Assembly: GCF_003046175.1 (NCBI RefSeq)
Contig: NZ_PZZM01000001.1
Span: 1,559,001-1,623,000, forward strand
Direction: 5' to 3'
DNA: 64,000 bases
DNA from: Bosea sp. 124
GTDB taxonomy: Bacteria; Pseudomonadota; Alphaproteobacteria; Rhizobiales; Beijerinckiaceae
Under the pieces are notes generated by a model. The model worked only from the letters and a program-made list of their open reading frames with translations. It had not been told where the DNA came from and ran no database searches. Shown here one piece after another: positions 52,154-59,617 of this stretch. The position numbers were made by a program, and so were the translations under genes. The number at the start of each line of letters is the position of its first letter. Position 1 is the first letter of the stretch.

Positions 52154-53176
52154 CTAGCTCGGCTTCAGGCGATAGTGGCTGACACCCCAGACGGCACCGT
52201 TCGCATGGCCGAACAGACCGCTGGTCGCCAGGAAGAACAATCGCCAGCGCCGACGCCAAATCGTTGCATCCCGGCCGTAGACCGCCTGTAGGATCGGATC
52301 GATCACCGGGAGGTTGCGATCGAAATTGGCCAGCCAATCATCGGCGGTGCGCCGATAATGCTCGCCGCTCCAGCGCCACTCCTCTTCGACCGTGAAGAGA
52401 TCGGGAAACTGATGGGCGAGCGTCGCGCTCGGCATCAGACCGCCGGTGAAGAAATGCTGCGCGATCCAGTCGGCCCTGTCGGCGACATCGAAACGATAGC
52501 ACCCGCTGGCATGAGCGAAGACGTGGATGAAGAGTCTGCCGTCGGGCTTGAGCCAGCCACGCACGCGCTCGAGCAGCGCCGGCCAGTTCGCCATGTGCTC
52601 GAACATCTCGACGGAGACGATCCGGTCGAAGCGGTCCGGGATGGCGAAATCGTTCATATCGGCGGTGACGACCTGCAGGTTGCGGAGGCCGCGCGCCCTC
52701 GCCTGCGCTTCGATGTAATCGCGCTGCGATGCCGAATTCGAGACCGAGACGATACGTGACAAAGGCAGGTTCTCGGCCATCCACAAAGAAAGCGAGCCCC
52801 AGCCGCAGCCGAGTTCGAGGATGCTCTGCCCGTCGACGAGGCCGGCATGCTCGGCGGTCAGAGCGAGCGCCGTCTCTTCGGCGGTGGCGAGATCGTCTTC
52901 GGGGCTGCGATAGTAGCAGCAGGAATACTTGCGGCGCGGGCCGAGCACCTGCCCGAAAAAGCTCTCGGGCACCTCGTAATGCTGCGCATTCGCGGCGTCG
53001 GTGTGCTGGGCGATCGGAAAACGCACCATCTCGCGGGCAAAGCTGGCGGCATCGCCGGGCCCGGAGGCGAGCGCGCGGTCGGTCCGGGCGACGAGAGAGG
53101 CGATCACCGCGCGGCTGACGAGATCGGGAACCGGCAGCGCCTCGCCCCAGCTGGAAAGCTTCTGCATGACGGTCAC
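52154..53176 (-). CDS. SAM-dependent methyltransferase of the cyclopropane fatty acid synthase family
   Basis: 340 residues. The SAM-binding motif is ILELGCGWGSLSLWMAEN, followed by VSNSASQRDYIEAQA and the post-motif MFEHMANWPALLERV. The N-terminal segment HYEVPESFFGQVLGPRRKYSC and the CYYRSPEDDL region match the group related to Rhodobacter CfaA/UfaM and plant coclaurine N-methyltransferase. It should methylate or cyclopropanate unsaturated acyl chains of membrane lipids. It is the last gene of the sigma-chrR-DUF1295 operon, starting four bases after the DUF1295 stop. Confidence 0.9.
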   Translation of the reverse strand: MTVMQKLSSWGEALPVPDLVSRAVIASLVARTDRALASGPGDAASFAREMVRFPIAQHTDAANAQHYEVPESFFGQVLGPRRKYSCCYYRSPEDDLATAEETALALTAEHAGLVDGQSILELGCGWGSLSLWMAENLPLSRIVSVSNSASQRDYIEAQARARGLRNLQVVTADMNDFAIPDRFDRIVSVEMFEHMANWPALLERVRGWLKPDGRLFIHVFAHASGCYRFDVADRADWIAQHFFTGGLMPSATLAHQFPDLFTVEEEWRWSGEHYRRTADDWLANFDRNLPVIDPILQAVYGRDATIWRRRWRLFFLATSGLFGHANGAVWGVSHYRLKPS

Positions 53177-53180
53177 GGCA

Positions 53181-53975
53181 TCACCCCCTCGGTGGCAGCG
53201 GGACCAGCGCGCTGGTCCTCTCCTGATAAGCGCGATAGGCCGCGCCGTGCTTGGCGAGCATATGCTCCTCCAGTGGCGGAATGCCGGAAATGCGGGCGAG
53301 CAGCAGCGTGATGCACACCGGCGCCAGCAGGGCCAGCCAGCCCCAGGGATAGGCGGCGGCCGGCGCGATCACCGCATAGGCGCACCAGAGCAGGCACTCG
53401 AAGAAATAATTGGGATGGCGCGACCAGGCCCAGAGACCGCGATCACAGACGCCGCCCCGGCCCGACCGGACGAAGGCGCGCAACTGGCCGTCGGCAATGG
53501 CGCCCCCGGTGAGACCGACGGCGAAAACGAGGCCGCCCGCGGCATCCCGCCAACCCGGAACGGGCGACGGGCTGTGAGCGGCGAGCAGGATGCCGAGCGC
53601 GAGCGGGATGCTCGCCAGGGCCTGCATCTGGAGCAGGCGCGCCATCCGCGTATCGGCCTGCGCTCCCCAATCCCGTCTCAGCCTTGCATAGCGCGGATCG
53701 GCGACGATACGGCGCGTGCGACCGGCGATGTGCAGGCCGAGCCGCAGCGCCCAGCCCAACGCCAGAGCCGCCACGAACAGCCGGCGCTCGAAAGGGGCAT
53801 CGCCGAAAGGCAGGAGCGCGCCGAGCATCCCGGTCGTGCCCAGGCCGAAGCTCCAGACCACGTCGATCCATCCGGAATTCCCGGTCCGGCGTTCGATCCG
53901 CGTCGCCAACGCCATGGCCGCCGCCATCATGACGGCGGCAAAGACGAGCGCCGCGGCAAACGAAACCGCGCTCAC
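53181..53975 (-). CDS. DUF1295 family membrane protein
   Basis: 264 residues with about six membrane helices. The C-terminal half contains the steroid-reductase-like motif LWAWSRHPNYFFECLLWCAY and ends with the stretch GIPPLEEHMLAKHGAAYRAY. The family is related to isoprenylcysteine methyltransferases and 5-alpha-reductases that act on lipids. It starts four bases inside chrR and precedes the fatty acid methyltransferase gene, consistent with a membrane lipid modification. Confidence 0.9.
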   Translation of the reverse strand: MSAVSFAAALVFAAVMMAAAMALATRIERRTGNSGWIDVVWSFGLGTTGMLGALLPFGDAPFERRLFVAALALGWALRLGLHIAGRTRRIVADPRYARLRRDWGAQADTRMARLLQMQALASIPLALGILLAAHSPSPVPGWRDAAGGLVFAVGLTGGAIADGQLRAFVRSGRGGVCDRGLWAWSRHPNYFFECLLWCAYAVIAPAAAYPWGWLALLAPVCITLLLARISGIPPLEEHMLAKHGAAYRAYQERTSALVPLPPRG

Positions 53976-54607
53976 AGCCGCACCAGCGGTTGCAGCAGCC
54001 GCCCGAGCCAGCCCTGAAACAACACATGGCCGGTCACGGCGGCGATGCAGATGCAGCCCTCGACGGCGTCGACGCGGGGCGTGTGAACATGCTCGGCATC
54101 GGCCTCGTCGAAGTCGCCGGCGGCATAGCGACCATATTCATGCTCATAAGCGCCCGAGAGGATCGTCGTCCATTCGAGGCCGCTGTGCTTGTGATGCGGC
54201 AGGGCGACGCCCGGCCCGGCGCGCAAGAGGAAAACACGCGCCTCGGCACCGGGCACCTCGACGCGCCGCATCGCGATCCGGATACCGATCGGTCGCCACG
54301 GCCCGAGCGCATAGGGCCGCAGCACCCGCGGCAACCCCGCTTCGGGCGCCGCCGCGGCCGGGAGAGGTTCGCCGATGCCATGGGTCAGCACGTCGCCCGC
54401 CAGCAGATCGCTGGCCCGGACCTGCATCGCGACAGGGGCACTCGCATCGAGCAAGGCTCCCTGCACCGACTGGAGGTCGCGCAGGCGCCGCCTGCTTTCG
54501 GCATCGACCTCGAGATGCGTAGCGACGACGAGCGCGAGACCTTCGTCCAGTTGGCCTGTGGCGAAGGCGGCGAGCGCTTCGTCCGAGGGGCGATGCGCGA
54601 CACTCAT
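53972..54607 (-). CDS. chrR: ChrR-like anti-sigma factor lacking the zinc-motif cysteines
   Basis: 211 residues. The C-terminal cupin domain (about 110-195) is well kept: LPHHKHSGLEWTTILSGAYE, a histidine in EHVHTPRVD, and the CxC in GCICI. The N-terminal anti-sigma domain should carry a zinc site (H, then H-x3-C-x2-C). Here H5 and H31 are present, but the two cysteines are D35 and S38 (THLEVDAESRRRL). In Rhodobacter ChrR, zinc is needed to bind and inhibit the sigma factor, so this protein must fold or act differently. It overlaps the sigma gene and DUF1295 gene by four bases each. Confidence 0.88.
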   Translation of the reverse strand: MSVAHRPSDEALAAFATGQLDEGLALVVATHLEVDAESRRRLRDLQSVQGALLDASAPVAMQVRASDLLAGDVLTHGIGEPLPAAAAPEAGLPRVLRPYALGPWRPIGIRIAMRRVEVPGAEARVFLLRAGPGVALPHHKHSGLEWTTILSGAYEHEYGRYAAGDFDEADAEHVHTPRVDAVEGCICIAAVTGHVLFQGWLGRLLQPLVRL

Positions 54608-55176
54608 CGCAGATCCTCCAGTTTACCGCGCAGATGCGACATCGCCAGCCGCAGGCGGGACTTGACGGTGCCGAGGGGAATGGCGAGGCGCCGGGCCACA
54701 TCCTGGTGGCTGAGGCCTTCGAGAAAGGCCAACTCGACAACGCGATACTGATCCGGCGAGAGTTCGGTCATCGCGGCCCTTATGCGCACATCGCGCTCGG
54801 CGCCCGAAACGGCAGCATCGGGCTGCTCCGGCCCATCCTCGTCGAGAATCTCGTAGACTTGCGACAGCCGGGAGCGAGTCTCGCGCCGGGCGATATCGAT
54901 GCGCAGGTTGCGCGCTATGGTCGCGATCCAGGTCCCCGCGCTGGCCTTGGCGGGGTCGAACATCGCCGCCTTGCGCCAGACCGCCAGCAGGGTCTCCTGC
55001 GCGACCTCCTCCGCCAGTTCCGCGGAGGTTCCAGCCTTCATCAGCAGACCCTTCACGCGCGGCGCGAAATGGTCGAACAGCCTGGCGAAGGCCTCGCGAT
55101 CGGCCGAGCGCGCAATCGCAACGATCAGGGCGTTGTGGTCGAACAAGGGGACGAACGGGCCTCTCTGCACCGCCAT
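54604..55176 (-). CDS. rpoE: ECF sigma factor of the RpoE/ChrR group
   Basis: 190 residues from ATG 55176. Region 2 includes AFARLFDHFAPRVKGLLMKA and EEVAQETLLAVWRKA. Region 4 is the helix-turn-helix LSPDQYRVVELAFLEGLSHQ, then VARRLAIPLGTVKSRLRLAM. It directs RNA polymerase to TGATCC-type promoters in response to singlet oxygen and related stress in the best studied homologues. An open frame up to 55224 exists, but that start lies almost at the predicted transcription start, so 55176 is preferred. It is the first gene of a four-gene operon. Confidence 0.92.
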   Translation of the reverse strand: MAVQRGPFVPLFDHNALIVAIARSADREAFARLFDHFAPRVKGLLMKAGTSAELAEEVAQETLLAVWRKAAMFDPAKASAGTWIATIARNLRIDIARRETRSRLSQVYEILDEDGPEQPDAAVSGAERDVRIRAAMTELSPDQYRVVELAFLEGLSHQDVARRLAIPLGTVKSRLRLAMSHLRGKLEDLR

Positions 55177-55230
55177 TCTCGTGTGGCGCATCTCATCGAC
55201 TGTCAGGGCGAGCGCGGCAACCATAGTCCA

Positions 55231-55258
55231 TTTACGGCGGGCGCAGCGTCGCGGATCA
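55231..55258 (-). promoter_or_regulatory. ECF sigma promoter (TGATCC-N18-TAAA) for the sigma-chrR operon
   Basis: On the minus strand, -35 element TGATCC (55253-55258), an 18-base spacer and -10 element TAAA (55231-55234) match the known RpoE/ChrR consensus in sequence and spacing. A second TGATCC lies at 55267-55272. The promoter is directly upstream of the sigma gene, which implies autoregulation. The DUF2147 stop codon at 55270 overlaps the second TGATCC. Confidence 0.75.
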
Positions 55259-55269
55259 CCCGGTGCGGA

Positions 55270-55641
55270 TCACTCGGCGGCCTTCCAGTTCACATCGCGG
55301 CAGAGCAGTCCGCCCAGCAGGCAGCCCCGCGTGGTCAACGCCCCCTCCGTTGCCCGGATCGTCATCGAATAACGCCAGTCGCGCTTCGCATCCCATGCTG
55401 TGCCGGAGAAACTGCCGTCGGCTTCGCGTGATAGTGTCATGACCAGCTTGTCGCCGACCGCCTCGCCCTTGCTGGCGTCGCCGATCCAGAGATTTGTCGC
55501 GCAGACCTTGTCGCCGCAGGGCGCTATCCGCACCCGCGCATTGCCGTCGTCGCGCAGCCAGACACCGTCGAGTTCGGCGGCGTCGGCGGTCGATGCCGTG
55601 ATCGCACCGGCGACGACCAGGATGTTTCGAAAGCTCGTCAT
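55270..55641 (-). CDS. DUF2147 family secreted protein
   Basis: 123 residues with a signal peptide (cleavage near ASTADAAE). The mature part starts LDGVWLRDDGNARVRIAPCG, contains two cysteine pairs that could form disulfides (PCGDKVC and CLLGGLLC), and matches the small beta-barrel-like DUF2147 family. It is predicted to be periplasmic. No function is known. It lies just upstream of the sigma operon on the same strand. Confidence 0.88.
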   Translation of the reverse strand: MTSFRNILVVAGAITASTADAAELDGVWLRDDGNARVRIAPCGDKVCATNLWIGDASKGEAVGDKLVMTLSREADGSFSGTAWDAKRDWRYSMTIRATEGALTTRGCLLGGLLCRDVNWKAAE

Positions 55642-55671
55642 CGCAACTCCCTTCGAATACCCCCGACCCTC

Positions 55672-56274
55672 TTACGTTTCGGGCGGCGTTTCGGTTTCAG
55701 ACGGACGGCGGGTTCCGTTCTCGAGAATGTTGGCGAACAGCAATCCGATCAGGGCGGTCAGGGTCGCGGCGCTGATGAAGTTCAGGCGCTGCAGCGCCTC
55801 GTATTCGCCGGCGGCGTAGAGATGGCCGTCAACACCCGGCAGCGCTGCCGGGCCAAGGTAGACGGCGCCCGCGATCGCAGCGAAGCCCAGGCCCACCGCC
55901 CGCTCGCTCCGCCGGAACAGCAGAAGGGCGAGGACCAGGCAGGGAAACAGAAAGACGTCGACGCCGGAGACGCCTCCCAGCGCGGCGCGGCAAAGCGCGG
56001 TGTTGCCGATGCCGGCGAACAGCAGCGTCGCCCGGCCGAGCAGGGTGCTGCGGCGCATAAGTGCCGGCACAGCCAGGAAGAGCGGCGTCGACAGGAAGCT
56101 CACATAGCTCGGCCAGATCGTAGGCGAGACCGTCCAGTAGATGTAAAGCGGATAGAAGGGCTGGTTCGAGGCGACGACCAGCGCGACGGCATTGGCGAGC
56201 GCAGCGCGCGGATCGGGATGTGCCGCATAGTCGCGCAATGCTGCGACGATTCGCCTGAAACCGCCTGCGGGCAT
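55672..56274 (-). CDS. Multi-spanning membrane protein of unknown function
   Basis: 200 residues with about five or six hydrophobic helices, including NQPFYPLYIYWTVSPTIWPS, LLFAGIGNTALCRAAL and VDVFLFPCLVLALLLF. I recognise no characterised family. It is divergent from the flavin oxidoreductase gene across about 147 bases and may belong to the sigma regulon by position only. Confidence 0.75.
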   Translation of the reverse strand: MPAGGFRRIVAALRDYAAHPDPRAALANAVALVVASNQPFYPLYIYWTVSPTIWPSYVSFLSTPLFLAVPALMRRSTLLGRATLLFAGIGNTALCRAALGGVSGVDVFLFPCLVLALLLFRRSERAVGLGFAAIAGAVYLGPAALPGVDGHLYAAGEYEALQRLNFISAATLTALIGLLFANILENGTRRPSETETPPET

Positions 56275-56421
56275 GATCGAGTTCTCCGGACCCTGGCCTC
56301 ATGCAGATACGTCGGCCGGGTCGATCCGGTTCGCCGATGCGGATCATTGGCGCTGCCGGCACCCGGCAAATCCAGAGCGCGCCCCCCGGCGTATACCGCT
56401 GGTCACAAGCGGAGACGCAGC

Positions 56422-57762
56422 ATGCGCGAGCGCCAGAAACGACGGATGAGGACTGCCGTGATCGGAGGCGGGATCTCGGGCCTCTCGGCTGCCTGGCTGC
56501 TCGGCCAGGCGCATGACGTCGTGCTGTTCGAGGCGGCGCCGCGACTGGGCGGGCATGCCAATACCGTAGTCATGCGCGATCCAGAGGGCCACGAGACCCC
56601 CGTCGATACCGGCTTCATCGTCTACAACGAGGCGACCTATCCGAATTTCGTCGCTCTGCTGCAGCATCTCGGCGTGGCGACACAACCAACGGAAATGTCC
56701 TTCGCGGTCTCGCTCGACGGCGGCCGTCTCGAGTATAGCGGGACCGGCCTGAGCGGGCTCTTCGCGCAGCCGCGCAACCTTCTCAGCCCGCGCTTCTGGT
56801 CCATGCTGCAGGGCATTCGCCGCTTCTATCGGGAGGGGACAGAGGATTCGCAGGCAACGCCGATGAGCGCGCTCTCCCTCGGCGACTACCTCGCGGCCGG
56901 GCGCTATGGCACAGCATTCCGCGACGACCACCTCCTGCCCATGGCCGCCGCGATCTGGTCGGCGCCCTGCGCCGAGATCCTGTCCTATCCCGCCGCAGCC
57001 TTCCTGCGTTTCCATCACAATCACGGCCTGCTGCGACTGACGGACCGGCCAGTCTGGCGCACGGTTTCGGGCGCGAGCGCGGTCTATGTCGCGAAGCTGC
57101 GCGAGGCCTTCATCGGCGAGATACGGACCGGTACGCCGGTGCGCCAAGTCCGGCGACAGCCGAACGATGTGACGCTGATCGGCGAGGGCTGGAGCGAGCG
57201 CTTCGACGAGGTCGTCTTCGCCTGTCACGCCGATCAGGCGCTGGCCCTGCTCGGCGATCCGAGCGCGTCCGAGACGGCCCTGCTCGGCGCCTTCCGCTAC
57301 AGCCGCAACCGCGCGGTGCTGCATGGCGACGCCGCCCTCATGCCGAAGCGGCGCCGGGCCTGGGCGAGCTGGAACCATCTCGGCGATCGCAGCCGGCCCG
57401 ACGAGGCCTGCGCCGTCACCTACTGGATGAACCGGCTGCAGGCTCTGCCGACGGCGCGCCCGCTGTTCCTGACGCTGAACCCGCCGGCCGCATTGCGCGG
57501 CGACGCCATCCTGCATGAGGAAACCTACGAGCACCCGCTGTTCGACGCCGCCGCGCTCGGCGCGCAGGCACGGCTCTGGTCGCTGCAGGGCGTTCGCCGG
57601 AGCTGGTTCTGCGGGGCCCATTTCGGGGCAGGCTTCCATGAAGATGGCCTCCAGGCCGGCCTCGCCGTCGCTGAAGCCCTGGGCGGCGTCCGCCGGCCCT
57701 GGGACGTGGCCGATGAATCGGGGCGCATCCCGCTCGTCGCTGGGCGGGAGCAGGCGGCGTGA
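56422..57762 (+). CDS. FAD-dependent oxidoreductase (amine oxidase-like) paired with DUF1365
   Basis: 446 residues from the ATG at 56422 (GGAG upstream). The N-terminal Rossmann motif is VIGGGISGLSAAWLLGQ with FEAAPRLGGHANTV. The C-terminal end shows GAHFGAGFHEDGLQAGLAVA, the FAD-binding close typical of this group. Homologues paired with DUF1365 are members of the RpoE/ChrR regulon in Rhodobacter and relatives. It may act on unsaturated fatty acids or carotenoid-like lipids. Its stop overlaps the DUF1365 start as GTGA. Confidence 0.9.
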   Translation: MRERQKRRMRTAVIGGGISGLSAAWLLGQAHDVVLFEAAPRLGGHANTVVMRDPEGHETPVDTGFIVYNEATYPNFVALLQHLGVATQPTEMSFAVSLDGGRLEYSGTGLSGLFAQPRNLLSPRFWSMLQGIRRFYREGTEDSQATPMSALSLGDYLAAGRYGTAFRDDHLLPMAAAIWSAPCAEILSYPAAAFLRFHHNHGLLRLTDRPVWRTVSGASAVYVAKLREAFIGEIRTGTPVRQVRRQPNDVTLIGEGWSERFDEVVFACHADQALALLGDPSASETALLGAFRYSRNRAVLHGDAALMPKRRRAWASWNHLGDRSRPDEACAVTYWMNRLQALPTARPLFLTLNPPAALRGDAILHEETYEHPLFDAAALGAQARLWSLQGVRRSWFCGAHFGAGFHEDGLQAGLAVAEALGGVRRPWDVADESGRIPLVAGREQAA

Positions 57763-58562
57763 TCCCGCGATCCACGCTCTATGTCGGCCGTGTCCGGCAT
57801 CACCGCTTCCGGCCGAAGCGTCATGCCCTGTCCTACCGGGTGTTCTGGATGCTGCTCGATCTCGACGACATCGAGGGACTGGCGGCGCGGCTTCGCTTCT
57901 TCTCGCGCAACCGCTTCAACCTCTATTCCTTCAGGGATGCCGACTATGGCGACCGCAGCGGACGACCGCTGCGAGAGCAGGTCGAGGAGACGCTGGCCGG
58001 CGCCGGAATCTCCTGCGCCGGCGGGTCGGTCCGGCTGCTGACGATGCCGCGCATCCTGGGCTACGGCTTCAATCCGATCAGCACCTATTTCTGCTACCAG
58101 CCCGACGGCAACCTCTGCGCGACGATCTATGAGGTGCACAACACCTTCGGCGAGGTCCACAGCTATGTCGCGCCCGCAGGCTCGGCCGCAACTCCCTTGC
58201 GCCAGGAGGCCCGGAAGGCCTTTCACGTCTCGCCCTTCATGGGGCTTTCGATGCGCTACACCTTCCAGGTCGTGCCGCCGGGCGAGCGCGTCTCGGTCGC
58301 CATCGACGGCCATGACGCCGAGGGGCGCCTGATCGCCACGACGCTGTCCGGACAGCGGCGCGATCTCGGCGACGGCCAGCTCCTGCGCCTGCTCGCCAGC
58401 CATCCGCTGCTGACCCTGAAGGTGACCGCCGCGATCCACTGGCACGCGTTGCGCCTGCTGGCGAAGCGCATTCCCTGGTGGGCGCATCCGGCGCCTCCGG
58501 ACGCGCCGGTCAGCCTCGGCACCGCACTGCCCCGCGATGCGAGCGGGCCGGCGCAATCATGA
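57759..58562 (+). CDS. DUF1365 family protein
   Basis: 267 residues. The family begins STLYVGRVRHHRFRPKRHAL and contains MPRILGYGFNPISTYFCYQ and EVHNTFGEVHSYV. No reaction is known. It is almost always encoded beside an FAD oxidoreductase and a cyclopropane-type methyltransferase, and the present locus has both within 6 kb. It starts four bases inside the oxidoreductase gene. Confidence 0.92.
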   Translation: MIPRSTLYVGRVRHHRFRPKRHALSYRVFWMLLDLDDIEGLAARLRFFSRNRFNLYSFRDADYGDRSGRPLREQVEETLAGAGISCAGGSVRLLTMPRILGYGFNPISTYFCYQPDGNLCATIYEVHNTFGEVHSYVAPAGSAATPLRQEARKAFHVSPFMGLSMRYTFQVVPPGERVSVAIDGHDAEGRLIATTLSGQRRDLGDGQLLRLLASHPLLTLKVTAAIHWHALRLLAKRIPWWAHPAPPDAPVSLGTALPRDASGPAQS

Positions 58563-58714
58563 GCGGGGAACCACCGACATGCCGTCGCGCCGGTGAGCTC
58601 CAAGCCAGACAAGCGGCAACTGCGACCGTACGATGATCTGACGCCAGCCAGCCGCCGATCCGACCATGGGCGGCCAAGGGCAACGGCCCGGTGACCGGGC
58701 ACGCACCGCCCGCG

Positions 58715-59431
58715 TCACAGCTCCCACACCGCCATGCGCGCATTGGCACGGACGCCGCCGAGATGGCGCCGCAGCGCGTTCTTGGCGTTCTCGGCGTTGC
58801 GGTCGAACAGGGCGGCGACAATGACCTCGTGCTCGCGGTGATAGACTGCCCATTTTTCGAGCGAGAAGCTGCCCTCCTTGAGGCGCAGCCAGCTGCGGCT
58901 CTCGCGCGCCTCGCTCAAACGCCGGCCGAGCTCGCTGAAGAGGCGGTTCCCGGTCGCGTCGAACAGGGCCTGGTGAAAAGCCCGGTCCGCCGCCTCGGCC
59001 TCCTGCCACCGGCTCGCCACCCCGCCCTGCGCGACGATCGCGGCCAGCTCCTCCAGCCTTGCATCCGTCGCCGTCAGCACGACGAGTTCGACCAGCGAAG
59101 GTTCCGTCACCAGGCGAAACTCCATGAGCTCCGCCGGGGTCAGTTCCGCCGGTGCCAGCTCGGCCGATGCCGGCCGCACGGCGTCGCTGCCATCGGCAAC
59201 ATAGGTGCCGCGGCCGACCTGCCGGATGATCCGGCCGTCGCGCTCCAGCGTGTCCAGCACCGCACGCACCGTCGAACGCGACAGACCGCTGGTTTCCGCG
59301 AGGCTGCGCTCGTTCGGCAAGCGCTGGCCCACACGGAGATCGCCGCTGTCCAGCGCCGCGAGGCAGCGCTGCAGGAGCTCGTCGCGCGAGGAGGCGCGGC
59401 CCGCCTGCCAATCCTTTACCGCCTGATCCAT
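58715..59431 (-). CDS. GntR-family regulator with FCD domain
   Basis: 238 residues from the ATG at 59431 with GAGGTG upstream. The GntR helix-turn-helix is LRVGQRLPNERSLAETSGLS, then RSTVRAVLDTLERDGRI. The FCD domain (about 100-225) shows EFRLVTEPSLVELVVL and AADRAFHQALFDATGNRLF, which holds metal ligands. FCD regulators sense organic acids. It is divergent from the importer operon at 59618, with two palindromes between them that fit the GntR pattern. Confidence 0.93.
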   Translation of the reverse strand: MDQAVKDWQAGRASSRDELLQRCLAALDSGDLRVGQRLPNERSLAETSGLSRSTVRAVLDTLERDGRIIRQVGRGTYVADGSDAVRPASAELAPAELTPAELMEFRLVTEPSLVELVVLTATDARLEELAAIVAQGGVASRWQEAEAADRAFHQALFDATGNRLFSELGRRLSEARESRSWLRLKEGSFSLEKWAVYHREHEVIVAALFDRNAENAKNALRRHLGGVRANARMAVWEL

Positions 59432-59443
59432 GGAGATCACCTC

Positions 59444-59465
59444 ATTGGTACGGAGACATACCAAT
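59444..59465. promoter_or_regulatory. GntR operator candidate 1 (ATTGGTA-N8-TACCAAT)
   Basis: A perfect inverted repeat with seven-base arms, 12 bases upstream of the regulator's start codon. The TTGGT...ACCAA form is typical for FadR/FCD regulators. Binding here would allow autorepression. Confidence 0.6.
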
Positions 59466-59556
59466 CATACCATTCAATGCAATGCAAGCCGGCATAAGCT
59501 GGCTATCATTTCCTCTTTACAGTCGAAAAATCGGTAACTAGGTTCGTTTGGTATGA

Positions 59557-59571
59557 ATTGGTTCAACCAAT
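59557..59571. promoter_or_regulatory. GntR operator candidate 2 (ATTGGTT-C-AACCAAT)
   Basis: A perfect 15-base palindrome, 46 bases upstream of the binding protein gene. It shares the TTGG...CCAA core with candidate 1. A partial extra site TTTGGTATG lies directly before it. It is well placed to control the importer operon. Confidence 0.6.
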
Positions 59572-59617
59572 GTGCCGCACCGGGTCGACCGGGCGGCCAG
59601 CATCGAGGAGTGCAGCC

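Noticed and set aside
56328..56400. TGATCC on the minus strand near 56345 and AAATCC-N18-TATACC on the plus strand as further ECF sigma promoters
   Set aside because: The first has no -10 element at an 18-base spacing and the second matches the -35 at only four positions. Neither is good enough to call.
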